64,000 bases of DNA, taken from contig NZ_WXEX01000013.1 of NCBI RefSeq assembly GCF_009877435.1, forward strand, positions 1 through 64,000, read 5' to 3'. A program made the position numbers and the translations under genes. The notes beneath the pieces are model-generated. The model was not told the DNA's origin, searched no databases, and saw only the letters and a program-made list of their open reading frames with translations. This stretch comes from Heliomicrobium gestii (lineage in GTDB: Bacteria > Bacillota > Desulfitobacteriia > Heliobacteriales > Heliobacteriaceae). Each line of letters begins with the position of its first letter. Within the stretch, counting starts at the first letter, position 1. Shown here piece by piece: positions 48,237-56,665 of the stretch.

Positions 48237-49307
48237 GTGAACCCCATCCCAAAAGTGGAATCACCGCGTCGTGGCCGTCGACAACCCTATACGATCATTT
48301 TCGCTCCAGGTTCGGGCCAGGAAACATGGAGTATCAACCTATCACCGGAACGCATGCGCAAACTGTTCATCGGCGGAGCGATTGGCGCTGGTCTATTCCT
48401 TGTGATCGTCATCCTTGCTCTGTACACCCTATTTGAGTTTACAGAGTTGCAGCGATTGCGATCGGTCAACCAGGAACAAGCTCGTCAAATCGAAGAACTG
48501 AGGGATGTTTCGGATTCTGTTCAGGAAAAGCTCGAACGCGTCAAAGCGTTGGACAAGCAGATCCGTCGCATGGTCGGCATCGATGGCGGGTCCGATGCCG
48601 GCGCCGAAGGAACAGGCGATGGGGCGTCTGGAGAAGGCGTGAAAGCGCCCTCGCCCCCCCTGAACCAAAGCTCTGCTGCCCCGGAAATGGCAAAACAGGA
48701 GTTGCAGGCGTTTCGAACGGTTCCTTCTCGCTCCGGCAGCGCCATGTCGGAACGAAGCCGCATGGGCGCAACCGTCAGGCAACTCTTTCGCGGTGAACCG
48801 GATCAACTGGGGCTGTTGGCTGCTTCGATTCGGCAACTGGATTCTGAATTGACGGATCAGGAAAAAGAAATGCAGCAACTCAATCAAGAAGTGACCAACC
48901 GGTTGGCCTACTTGGCCGCCGTCCCCTCCAGCTATCCGGTGCGAGGAGAAATCACCTCTCCCTTTGGCAACCGTCGCTCACCCTTTGGAACGAAGAACGA
49001 ATTCCACTCCGGGCTGGATCTGGCGTCTCCCTACGGAACCCCTGTGCGCGCTGCCGCCAAAGGCACCGTCGTCTTTACCGGGTGGAAACCGGGACTGGGC
49101 CGGGTGGTGGAGATCAACCATGGACAGGGGTTTCAAACAGCCTACTGCCACCTCTCCGCCATCACGGCGAAAGTCAATCAGGAATTGGAACGGGGCGATA
49201 CGCTGGGCAATGTGGGCAATAGCGGGCGCAGCACCGGTCCCCATCTTCACTTCATGGTCTATCTTCAGGGGCAACTGCAAGATCCCGAGCGTTATCTGCT
49301 CCATTGA
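48237..49307 (+). CDS. Membrane-anchored M23 (LytM) peptidoglycan peptidase
   Basis: 356 aa. Cytoplasmic N-terminus of about 40 residues, membrane helix (about 42-65), an extracytoplasmic coiled coil (about 70-110), a low-complexity Gly/Ser linker, a second helix pair and a C-terminal LytM domain. The zinc motifs are intact: FHSGLDLASPYG (HxxxD), YCHLS, and TGPHLHF. Predicted DD- or DL-endopeptidase acting on cell-wall cross-links. GTG start 48237 with a weak GCGGGG. The bactofilin gene follows at 50 bp, an arrangement seen in cell-shape systems. Confidence 0.92.
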   Translation: MNPIPKVESPRRGRRQPYTIIFAPGSGQETWSINLSPERMRKLFIGGAIGAGLFLVIVILALYTLFEFTELQRLRSVNQEQARQIEELRDVSDSVQEKLERVKALDKQIRRMVGIDGGSDAGAEGTGDGASGEGVKAPSPPLNQSSAAPEMAKQELQAFRTVPSRSGSAMSERSRMGATVRQLFRGEPDQLGLLAASIRQLDSELTDQEKEMQQLNQEVTNRLAYLAAVPSSYPVRGEITSPFGNRRSPFGTKNEFHSGLDLASPYGTPVRAAAKGTVVFTGWKPGLGRVVEINHGQGFQTAYCHLSAITAKVNQELERGDTLGNVGNSGRSTGPHLHFMVYLQGQLQDPERYLLH

Positions 49308-49357
49308 TCAAAAAATCTGTCCGAGAACCAAGGCAGGATGAAGGAGGCGAATGGCCC

Positions 49358-49774
49358 ATGTTCGGCCGTAAAAAAGAAGGAAACGCAACCGCCGTTGATC
49401 GCATCGATACGGTCATCGGCAGGGAATCTCTGATCACCGGCACATTAAAAGCCACGGGGACGGTCCGCATTGACGGACAGTTCAGCGGTGAAATCGTCGG
49501 CAAAGGCGATATTATCATCGGGGAAACCGGTCGTGTCGAAGCGACCATTGAATCACGCAATGTGATCATCGCCGGAACGGTGCATGGGAACATCGACGCC
49601 TCCGGACGCCTGGAAATCGCCTCGACGGGACGGCTGTACGGCGACCTGACGGCCACCAGCCTGATCATCGATGAAGGCGCCGTCTTTCACGGCAGTTCCC
49701 GGACAGAGACGCGGCCATCCCGTGCCGTCGAAGAGGATGAAGAGGACGAGGAAGCCTTGGAGACGGCGCTCTAA
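49358..49774 (+). CDS. Bactofilin (polymer-forming cytoskeletal protein)
   Basis: 138 aa. Short N-terminal tail, right-handed beta-helix core of repeating six-residue rungs (TGTLKATGTVRIDGQFSG, KGDIIIGETGRVEA), and an acidic C-terminal tail ending in a run of Glu/Asp. AAGGAGG lies 10 bp before ATG 49358. Assembles into membrane-associated filaments; next to an M23 peptidase it likely positions cell-wall remodelling. Confidence 0.95.
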   Translation: MFGRKKEGNATAVDRIDTVIGRESLITGTLKATGTVRIDGQFSGEIVGKGDIIIGETGRVEATIESRNVIIAGTVHGNIDASGRLEIASTGRLYGDLTATSLIIDEGAVFHGSSRTETRPSRAVEEDEEDEEALETAL

Positions 49775-49798
49775 AAAGCGTAAGAGAGATTGCGAAAA

Positions 49799-49848
49799 GG
49801 CTCCCCCGAGAATCGCTGGACACCGGAATTCTCTGGGGAGCCTTTTTT
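49799..49848. terminator. Bidirectional terminator between bactofilin and yyaC
   Basis: GGCTCCCC (49799-49806) pairs with GGGGAGCC (49835-49842), with GAGAATT/AATTCTC inside. TTTTTTG follows on the plus strand. The genes on each side converge on it. Confidence 0.88.
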
Positions 49849-49882
49849 GTTGGGATGCCTTCTCGAAAAGAGCGAAACACGC

Positions 49883-50545
49883 TCAGGGCCATACCGGCTC
49901 GATCGACTGGGTGTCCAAGGCCGTGGCGGACGAATGAAAGGTCAGCGACGCCACCGGCTTGCGGCGAGCCGCTCGGTAGTATCCGTACAAGAGGCCGCGG
50001 CTGATTTGGTTCGAGAGCTTCATCACCTCAGAAAGGCGCGTGTTTTGCAGCACCATGAACTCCATGAAACCGCCCACATTGACAATGCCGGTAATGTGCA
50101 GATCTCCGATTTCCGGGAGATCTTTTTTTACGCCCGCGCCGGGGCGCAACCCGCCCAGGGAAAGGGTCACCTGACCCACCTGATCGATCCGTCCGAGCGA
50201 GGCGTCGATGGCGATGATCAACGCCCCCGGATGGATCTCTTCGATCGCTTTTTTCTTCTCCACCAGGTTGGTGGCGTGAATGGGATCATCCAGGGTGCCG
50301 TAGATATGATAGTAATTAGAGGCCAGCGGCGCCAACTGGGTGCCCACGAGGGGTCCGAGACAATCGCCTGTCGAACGGTCGGTGCCGATGCAGAAGACGA
50401 CGCGCGGGCGGCTCAAGGTGGGATCCAGATAGAGGATGAGTTCAGCCAGGGCATCACCGAGCGAATGGGCGCATTGCCGGCTGTTCGACGAAAAATATTG
50501 TTTTTCTCCGGACAGCAGGCGCTGCCAGTCACGTTGTTCTGCCAT
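49883..50545 (-). CDS. yyaC: Spore protein YyaC (GPR-like peptidase fold)
   Basis: 220 aa. Core motifs VVFCIGTDRSTGDCLGPLVG, HATNLVEK, IIAIDASLG and NVGGFMEFMVLQNTRL identify YyaC, a sporulation protein related in fold to the germination protease GPR and hydrogenase maturation peptidases. Exact action unknown. AAAGGAG precedes ATG 50545; 15 further codons upstream are not supported. GTTTA-N14-GGGAATGCTG upstream is one mismatch from a SigF/G-type promoter. Confidence 0.9.
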   Translation of the reverse strand: MAEQRDWQRLLSGEKQYFSSNSRQCAHSLGDALAELILYLDPTLSRPRVVFCIGTDRSTGDCLGPLVGTQLAPLASNYYHIYGTLDDPIHATNLVEKKKAIEEIHPGALIIAIDASLGRIDQVGQVTLSLGGLRPGAGVKKDLPEIGDLHITGIVNVGGFMEFMVLQNTRLSEVMKLSNQISRGLLYGYYRAARRKPVASLTFHSSATALDTQSIEPVWP

Positions 50546-50632
50546 GTCCAAACTCCTTTGCGCACTGTTTAGTAACAGCATTCCCATCATGAGGGAAAAT
50601 AAACCATTCTACCTACGGAATGGGGGATGACC

Positions 50633-51775
50633 ATGGGGGCTCTTTGGCAGGTGCAGGTGGCATCGGTCTATATCGGCGCCGTCTTGGGCGCCGGATTCGC
50701 CTCTGGTCAGGAGATCTTTCAGTTTTTTGTCCGCTACGGTCCAGCGGGGCTGCAAGCGGTGTTGCTCTCGGCCGCGCTCTTTGGCCTCCTGGGACCGGCG
50801 ATTTTTTTCGTCTGCCGGATTTATCGGATCAGCCGCTACCAGGACCTCCTTGACGGGCTATTCGGCGCGAAAATCGGCAAAGTCATGGACGGTGTCATCA
50901 CCTTTTCCCTCTTTGTCGGGGTGATGGTCATGCTGTCCGGGTCGGGCGCGCTCATGTCCCAGCAGTGGGGATGGCCGCCCTGGACCGGCGTGGCCGCCAC
51001 GACAGCGCTGATCCTGCTGTCCCTCTGGTGGGGGATCGACTCGCTGATCTGGGTCAACACCATCTTGGTGCCCCTCAAATCGATCATCTGCCTGGCGGTG
51101 GCCTTGGCGATCGTCCTCTGGACGCCCTCGATCGACGAAGCGGCGCCGGCAGCGTTGACGGCACTAAACTGTCTGGCCGGGTGGGCCAACCCGCAAACCA
51201 CGGTGGCGGAGCCCAATGCCCTCCTGCCCGATTCGCCGGCCCTGAGCGGCTTTTTGTATGTCTCCTTCAATCTCACCATGTCCCTGGTGGTGCTCGTCGC
51301 CCTGGCGCCGCAGGTGCGCCGGCGGGGAGGCTATGCGGGCGCCGCCGCCGGCGGGTTGCTCCTCGGACTCTTCGCCTATCTGCTGACACTGGCCATGCTG
51401 CGCTATGTGCCGGAAATCGCCGCCTACCCGGTGCCCATGCTCTTTCTTGCCGGCGCCTTGCATCCTTGGACCGGACAGGTTTACGCCTTTTTGCTCTGGC
51501 TGGCCATGTTCACGGCGGCTTTGGGGAGCGCCTTCGGCGCAGCCCTGCGGCTCGCCAAAGCGGATCAAGGACCGGACTTTCGCCAAAAGCTGATCCTGTC
51601 GGTGTTGTCAGTCTGCCCCTTTGCCATGCTGCCCTTCGCCGATCTGGTGGCCACCTTGTACCCCTTTTTCGGCTATGTGGGTCTGCCGCTGGTGCTGGCT
51701 GTCGCCTGGGTGTCGTTGAAAGAGCTATGGCGGCGGATGGCAAAGGAATATCCATTTTTTACCATGAACCGATGA
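50633..51775 (+). CDS. YkvI-family membrane transporter-like protein
   Basis: 380 aa with about ten membrane helices. Opening QVASVYIGAVLGAGFASGQEIFQFFVRYG is the YkvI signature, a family with the APC/LeuT-type unwound first helix and no assigned substrate. ATG 50633 has GGGGG 6 bp upstream; ATG 50627 touches that site. Confidence 0.88.
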   Translation: MGALWQVQVASVYIGAVLGAGFASGQEIFQFFVRYGPAGLQAVLLSAALFGLLGPAIFFVCRIYRISRYQDLLDGLFGAKIGKVMDGVITFSLFVGVMVMLSGSGALMSQQWGWPPWTGVAATTALILLSLWWGIDSLIWVNTILVPLKSIICLAVALAIVLWTPSIDEAAPAALTALNCLAGWANPQTTVAEPNALLPDSPALSGFLYVSFNLTMSLVVLVALAPQVRRRGGYAGAAAGGLLLGLFAYLLTLAMLRYVPEIAAYPVPMLFLAGALHPWTGQVYAFLLWLAMFTAALGSAFGAALRLAKADQGPDFRQKLILSVLSVCPFAMLPFADLVATLYPFFGYVGLPLVLAVAWVSLKELWRRMAKEYPFFTMNR

Positions 51776-51896
51776 TGTATCTTATGCGCAACCAAAGGCG
51801 ATCGTTTTGTTGATAGTAGCGTATAAAGAAAATAGAATAATAATCATGGAACATACCGTTGAAGCAGGACGCATCGGGCGACGTGGAGGAATGGCG

Positions 51897-53891
51897 ATGT
51901 CAGCGGGAGAGCCGATCCATGCCATCATCGGAACGGCCGGACATATTGATCATGGAAAAACACGCCTCGTCGAGGCGCTGACGGGAGTCAATACGGATCG
52001 GCTGAAAGAAGAAAAAGATCGGGGAATATCCATTGAATTGGGGTTTGCCCCCTTGTCGATCCCCGGCGGCCCACGGGTCGGCATTGTCGATGTGCCCGGC
52101 CATGAGCGCTTTATCCGGCACATGGTGGCCGGGGTCACGGGGATGGATGTGGCGATCCTCGTCATCGCCGCCGACGAGGGCGTGATGGCGCAGACGAAAG
52201 AACACCTGGATGTGATCGAACTGCTGCGAGTGCCCCGGGGCATCACCGTTCTGACGAAGACCGATCTCGTCGATGATGAATGGCTCGCCATGATCACTGA
52301 CGAGGTGCGCCGGGATCTGGCCGGAACACGCCTGGCTGAAGCGCCGATTCTGCCGGTATCCGCCGTCAATGGGACCGGAATAGAGGAAGTCAAAAAGGCG
52401 CTTGCCGCCTTGGTCGAAGGATTGCCTCGGCGGCCCGTCGCCGGTCCGGCCCGCTTGCCTGTGGATCGGGTCTTTACGGTGAAGGGGTTCGGTGTTGTCG
52501 TCACCGGCACCCTGGCATCAGGGGCGCTGCGGGTGGGCGACACCCTCACCTTGTATCCGGCGGAGCGGACCGTACGGATCCGGGGGTTGCAGGTCCACGG
52601 TGAAAAGGTCGACGCCGCCTGGGCCGGTCAGCGGGTGGCCGTCAATCTGGCAGGGGTGGAGGTCAGTCACGTGGGGCGCGGCGAAGTGCTGGCCCATGCC
52701 GGTTTCCTCCGGCCCAGTTACCGGATCAGCGTTCGCCTGCAAGCATTGTCCCGGGAGGACCGGCCTTTGCGTGATCGAGAACGCATTCGCTTTCACGCCG
52801 GCACGAAAGAGACGCTGGGGCGGTTGTCCCTGCTCGAAGGCGACCGGCTCGAACCAGGCCGCTCCGCCTTTGCCCAGATCGTCCTGGAGGAGCCTGTGGT
52901 GGTGGCCAAGGGCGATCCCTTCGTCATCCGCACCTACTCACCGGCTCGAACGGTTGGCGGCGGCCAGGTGATCGACGCGACGGCCGGCAAGCTGAAAAAA
53001 AACCGGCCCGATGGGATCACCCACCTCACCGTCCTCGAACAGGGAGACCCGGCGGAGCGGCTGGCCCATCACCTGTCCTGCACCGGCCAGCCGGTGACGC
53101 CGGCGGAGGCGGCCCGATTGCCGGGCCTTCTCCCTGATGATGTGGAACAGATGATCGCAGACATCGAGGCCGCTCCGGAAGGGGCGGCAACGGTAAGGGA
53201 GGGGGCCCTTTCGACGGCGGCGTTGGCGCCACCGCCACCGCCACCGGTTACCCTCCTCGCGGGAGAGGGCATCCGCTACCTGGCCCATGGGGGACAGATC
53301 GGCGCCTTGGAAAGGGACCTGCACCGCGAACTGGACGCCTATCACCGCCGCTACCCGCTGCGCCGAGGCATGGGGAAAGAGGAACTGAAGAGCCGCCTCG
53401 TCCCCGCTTGGAGCGCCAAGGCCTACAGCGCCCTGCTGGAGACCTGGGAGAAGCGCGGTCACATCGTCGTGGAGGCAAAGACAGTCGCCTTGGCGCAACG
53501 GAAGGACAAGCTGCCGGCAACCTTGACCCGCCTGCTGGCCGCGCTGGAGGGGCGGTTTCAGCAGGGCGGCCTGCAACCGCCGCTGCTGGCGGAGGCGAAA
53601 GGATGGCTGGTCCGGGAGGGACTCAGCGTCGAGAATGCTGAGGAGTGCCTGAACCACCTCCTCGACCGGGAGCGTCTGCGCAAAGTGGGCGACGACCTGA
53701 TCTTCCACGTCGACGCCCTTGAGGATTTTCGCCGGCAGATCGTCCATGTGTTGCAAGGAGGGCGGGAAATCACCGTCGCCGAGGCGCGCGATCTCACCGG
53801 GAGTTCCCGGCGCTATGTGGTGCCTCTGCTGGAGTGGTTGGACCGGGAACGGGTGACCCGGCGCGCCGGCGATAAGCGAAGCCTCTGGTAA
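51897..53891 (+). CDS. selB: Selenocysteine-specific elongation factor SelB
   Basis: 664 aa. GTPase domain with GTAGHIDHGKT, DVPGHE and TKTD (EF-Tu-like), then two beta-barrel domains (VDRVFTVKGFGVVVTGTLASG). The C-terminal half carries four winged-helix units that read the SECIS hairpin. ATG 51897 has GGAGG 7 bp upstream. Delivers Sec-tRNA to in-frame UGA codons. Its tRNA (selC) is 2.5 kb downstream; selA and selD are not in the window. Confidence 0.96.
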   Translation: MSAGEPIHAIIGTAGHIDHGKTRLVEALTGVNTDRLKEEKDRGISIELGFAPLSIPGGPRVGIVDVPGHERFIRHMVAGVTGMDVAILVIAADEGVMAQTKEHLDVIELLRVPRGITVLTKTDLVDDEWLAMITDEVRRDLAGTRLAEAPILPVSAVNGTGIEEVKKALAALVEGLPRRPVAGPARLPVDRVFTVKGFGVVVTGTLASGALRVGDTLTLYPAERTVRIRGLQVHGEKVDAAWAGQRVAVNLAGVEVSHVGRGEVLAHAGFLRPSYRISVRLQALSREDRPLRDRERIRFHAGTKETLGRLSLLEGDRLEPGRSAFAQIVLEEPVVVAKGDPFVIRTYSPARTVGGGQVIDATAGKLKKNRPDGITHLTVLEQGDPAERLAHHLSCTGQPVTPAEAARLPGLLPDDVEQMIADIEAAPEGAATVREGALSTAALAPPPPPPVTLLAGEGIRYLAHGGQIGALERDLHRELDAYHRRYPLRRGMGKEELKSRLVPAWSAKAYSALLETWEKRGHIVVEAKTVALAQRKDKLPATLTRLLAALEGRFQQGGLQPPLLAEAKGWLVREGLSVENAEECLNHLLDRERLRKVGDDLIFHVDALEDFRRQIVHVLQGGREITVAEARDLTGSSRRYVVPLLEWLDRERVTRRAGDKRSLW

Positions 53892-53997
53892 AAGCGAAGG
53901 GCCTGCAAAAAAAGGGCACTTTGGCAAATGAATGGAAAATGCTGTAATATCACAAAGAAATGGGACATACCCTCTTTGATAGAAGGAGGGTTGTCCC

Positions 53998-55167
53998 ATG
54001 CTTTTTTTATCGCGCCGCTCGCTCATCACCGTTTTTGGACTCCTCTTCCTCGTGCCCGGGCTCCTCTATGTGGGATGGATGAAATCGATGACCGCCCTGG
54101 CCACGATGAGAACGGGCCATAGCCCGATTGTCCTGGCGGTGGCGGTCGAACTGACCGGCCCTGTCGGTTCCTGGGGGCAGGCGGCCTTCAAAGGGATCCA
54201 GATGGCGGTCGATGAGGCGAACAGCCAGGGGGGGATCGAAGGGCATCCTGTCCAAACCATCTCAGCCGACGCCAGTGACGGAGCGGGGCTTGCCGGACTG
54301 TCCGAGCAGGCGCAAAAAAACGGCGTCGCCGCCGTCATCGGTCCGGTTACGCCGTCGAAGGCGGAGGCGCTCGTCAAGGCCGGCCTGCCGGTGCCCTTGA
54401 TCAGCTTGGCCACAGCGTCGACGGTGCCGAGCATCGGCGACAAGGTCCTCCAGGGCAGCTATGACGACCGGCAACAGGGGGCCGCCGCCGCCCAGTATGC
54501 GGCGCGCGTCTGGAGCAAAAAGGCGGCCCTCGTCGTCGAGGAAAAGAGCGCCTACGCCCAGTCCCTCGCCAAGGCCTTCCGGGAGACCTATGAGGAAAAG
54601 GGCGGAAAAATCGTCAAGAGCCTGACTTACCAGCGAGGACAACAGGATTTCAGCGCACTCATCCAGCAGTTATCCCAGGCCGATCCCGAGGTGATCTACC
54701 TGCCGGGCTATGCGAAGGAAGGGAAAGCCTTTTTGCAGCAGGCCCGTCAGAAAGGGCTCCAGACGCCGGTCATCGGCGGCGACGGTCTGGAGTCGGTGGC
54801 CAAAGAGATCGCCGGCAAAGAAAAAGAAGCCTGGCAGTGGCGTCTCTACTACACGACACCCAATTTCATCCCAACCGGCGAAGCGGCGGCCTTTGTCCAA
54901 ACCTACCAAAGCCGCTACAGTGAAGCGCCCCAGCCCATGGCGCTCTGGGCCTATGACGCCACACGGGGGATTTTGAACGGCCTGCGATCCCCCGAGGTCC
55001 GCGCTAATCCCGACGCCTTGCTCCGCCAGATGGCCGGGGCCGGCTGGCCTGTCGCCGGCGGACGGATGCGGATCGATGAAAACCGCCACGCTTGGCGGCC
55101 GATGGCGATCATGGGGTCCGAACCGGACCTGCGGCTTGTTGAAGTGATCCCCGCTGCCGGGCCGTGA
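53998..55167 (+). CDS. Orphan Liv-type ABC substrate-binding protein
   Basis: 389 aa, Peripla_BP_6 fold (VAVELTGPVGSWGQAAFKGIQ, DEANSQGGIEGHPV, VIGPVTPSKAEALV, IGGDGLESVAKE). Instead of a lipobox it has a long N-terminal hydrophobic helix (about residues 9-28), so it is either secreted by an ordinary signal peptide or stays anchored. No permease or ATPase gene is adjacent; it sits between selB and spoIIR. GAAGGAGGG lies 7 bp before the ATG. It could share the liv transporter at 8.2-11.5 kb or act as a sensor. Confidence 0.85.
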   Translation: MLFLSRRSLITVFGLLFLVPGLLYVGWMKSMTALATMRTGHSPIVLAVAVELTGPVGSWGQAAFKGIQMAVDEANSQGGIEGHPVQTISADASDGAGLAGLSEQAQKNGVAAVIGPVTPSKAEALVKAGLPVPLISLATASTVPSIGDKVLQGSYDDRQQGAAAAQYAARVWSKKAALVVEEKSAYAQSLAKAFRETYEEKGGKIVKSLTYQRGQQDFSALIQQLSQADPEVIYLPGYAKEGKAFLQQARQKGLQTPVIGGDGLESVAKEIAGKEKEAWQWRLYYTTPNFIPTGEAAAFVQTYQSRYSEAPQPMALWAYDATRGILNGLRSPEVRANPDALLRQMAGAGWPVAGGRMRIDENRHAWRPMAIMGSEPDLRLVEVIPAAGP

Positions 55168-55313
55168 GTCGCCTCGCGCCGGAGTTGGAAGCGGATCGGA
55201 TGGCGCAGACGGACCGAGGAGCGGAGAAGCGGTGAGTAGGTGAAGGATCAGGTGCTGAGATAGGCACGCGCGTAGACGCGACCCCATCGGTAGTCGTTTA
55301 TGCGCAGGTAGAT

Positions 55314-55344
55314 GTTTAGCAAAGGGCGCGACCCGGCAAGACTA
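55314..55344 (+). promoter_or_regulatory. SigF-type promoter of spoIIR
   Basis: GTTTA (55314-55318), 16 bp, GGCAAGACTA (55335-55344): matches the forespore SigF consensus GYWTA ... GGNNANANTR at all fixed positions, 40 bases before the spoIIR start. spoIIR is a known SigF gene in B. subtilis. Confidence 0.72.
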
Positions 55345-55383
55345 CCTCCTGGATGGAACCAATCCATGAAGGAGGAGAACCGC

Positions 55384-56031
55384 TTGGCTCGAACGCCCTT
55401 TTCTCCTGCCTTCCGGCTCCTGACCCTGTTCACCCTGTTGTTGGCATGTTGTGGCGGAGTGGCCTTCTATCTACCGCACTTGGAGGCCCGTGAAGCTTCG
55501 CCGCTGCCGCTCCTGCGCCTGCACGTAGTCGCCCCTTCGGACGACCCGGCCGACCAGGCGCTCAAGCTGAAAGTTCGCGACGCGATCCTGGCCTATGTCG
55601 ATCCGCTGCTGGCGGACTGTCACTCCGTTGAGGAATCGCGCGAACGGGTCCAGGAACACCTGGACGAGATTCAGACCCGCGCCGCCGCCGTCATCAGAGA
55701 AGCCGGCTATGACTACGCCGTCACCCCGGAGGTGGGTCGCTTTCACTTCCCGGCCAAGGTGTATGGTCACCTGAAAGCCCCTGCAGGAGAGTACGAAGCG
55801 CTGCGGGTGGTCATCGGAACGGGGCAAGGCGCCAACTGGTGGTGCGTCCTCTACCCGCCCCTCTGCCTGAGCGACCGCACCGGCGCCGTGGCCGCGGAGA
55901 GCCCGTCAACGGTGAAGGCAGTCAACGCGATCGAATCGGTCAGCCCACAGGACGGTGAGACCTCCGGCAAACTTGCCGTTGAGGTTCGCTCCAAACTCTG
56001 GGACATGATCAACGGCATAGAAAAACCCTGA
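55384..56031 (+). CDS. spoIIR: Stage II sporulation protein R
   Basis: 215 aa secreted signalling protein. N-terminal signal/anchor helix (LLTLFTLLLACCGGVAF), then the SpoIIR core LLRLHVVAPSDDPADQALKLKVR, YGHLKAPAGEYEALRVVIG and GQGANWWCVLYPPLC. Made in the forespore, it triggers SpoIIGA processing of pro-SigE in the mother cell. TTG 55384 is preferred: AAGGAGG (55369-55375) lies 8 bp upstream. Shows the host forms endospores. Confidence 0.95.
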   Translation: MARTPFSPAFRLLTLFTLLLACCGGVAFYLPHLEAREASPLPLLRLHVVAPSDDPADQALKLKVRDAILAYVDPLLADCHSVEESRERVQEHLDEIQTRAAAVIREAGYDYAVTPEVGRFHFPAKVYGHLKAPAGEYEALRVVIGTGQGANWWCVLYPPLCLSDRTGAVAAESPSTVKAVNAIESVSPQDGETSGKLAVEVRSKLWDMINGIEKP

Positions 56032-56052
56032 AGCTCATCGCTTCAGGGTTTT
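56022..56052 (+). terminator. spoIIR terminator
   Basis: AAAACCCTGAAG and CTTCAGGGTTTT form a perfect stem around a short loop, ending in TTTTTTT. It overlaps the last codons of spoIIR. Confidence 0.9.
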
Positions 56053-56055
56053 TTT

Positions 56056-56441
56056 GCTCCGATCGGAGGTTATGTAGACCCACAAAGGCCGTCACCGACA
56101 CGTTTTCCAACCTTGCGCTCGCAAGTGGGCGCTTCGCCGCCAGCGTTTGCCTTCCCGTCGTAGCGGGCTTGACAGCGGCTGACCAGATCCAGCTCCCGTA
56201 AAGTAAAATTATCGATTGAAAACATTAATCGGCAACGCACCCAGCAGGCGCACCGGAATCGTTCCGGCAAGTAGTATTCTACCCAAAAGAGGAGAGATTG
56301 TCACTAGGAGGTAGGTGGAAAACAAATGACTCTTCCCGTTTTGCTGTCGTCAATGTACTCCGATGGCTGAGTTGCATGGACTCCGGACGAACGGTACAAT
56401 ATAAGTATTGCTTCAAACTGGGATATTTTCAAAGGGAACTT
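56056..56441 (+). other. Gene-free stretch upstream of selC, with probable selC promoter
   Basis: About 390 bases without a convincing gene. Near its right end TTGCAT (56372-56377), 17 bp, TACAAT (56395-56400) is a plausible promoter giving a 35-base leader to selC. A reverse-strand frame of 66 codons (56070-56270) is not like any protein I know. Confidence 0.4.
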
Positions 56442-56539
56442 GGGGGTGAATGGGGACTGGTGTCCTCCCTGGGCTTCAAACCCACGTGGCGCGCGGCCAA
56501 CCCGGGCGCGGTAGGTTCGATTCCTACCCACTCCCGCCA
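56442..56539 (+). tRNA. selC: Selenocysteine tRNA, anticodon TCA
   Basis: 98 bases with CCA encoded. Acceptor GGGGGTG/CACTCCC with one G-T pair and discriminator G. Six-bp D stem GGGGAC/GTCCTC with the four-base loop TGGT, the hallmark of Sec tRNA. Anticodon loop CTTCAAA (anticodon 56476-56478), a long GC-rich extra arm (CGCGC/GCGCG), and T arm GTAGG-TTCGATT-CCTAC. The eighth acceptor pair would be A-C. Encoded near selB, it implies selenoproteins in this organism. Confidence 0.96.
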
Positions 56540-56571
56540 ATAAACGTTTGAGTAAAAATTTCACTGAAGCA

Positions 56572-56610
56572 TAAAGCATAGTTTTGCGCAATACGTAAAA
56601 CTATGCTTTA
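56572..56610. repeat. 14 bp inverted repeat just behind selC
   Basis: TAAAGCATAGTTTT (56572-56585) and AAAACTATGCTTTA (56597-56610) are perfectly complementary around 11 bases. It may terminate selC, though no T-run follows on the plus strand, or mark the border of the AT-richer accessory DNA that begins here. Confidence 0.6.
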
Positions 56611-56665
56611 AGTTTGGAAAACATAGAACTGGGCAAACTGCTTTTTGAGAAATGAGGTGCTCGTG

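Noticed and set aside
56070-56270. Reverse-strand frame of 66 codons upstream of selC
   Set aside because: No ribosome site, no family resemblance and unusual composition; it lies between a terminator and a tRNA.
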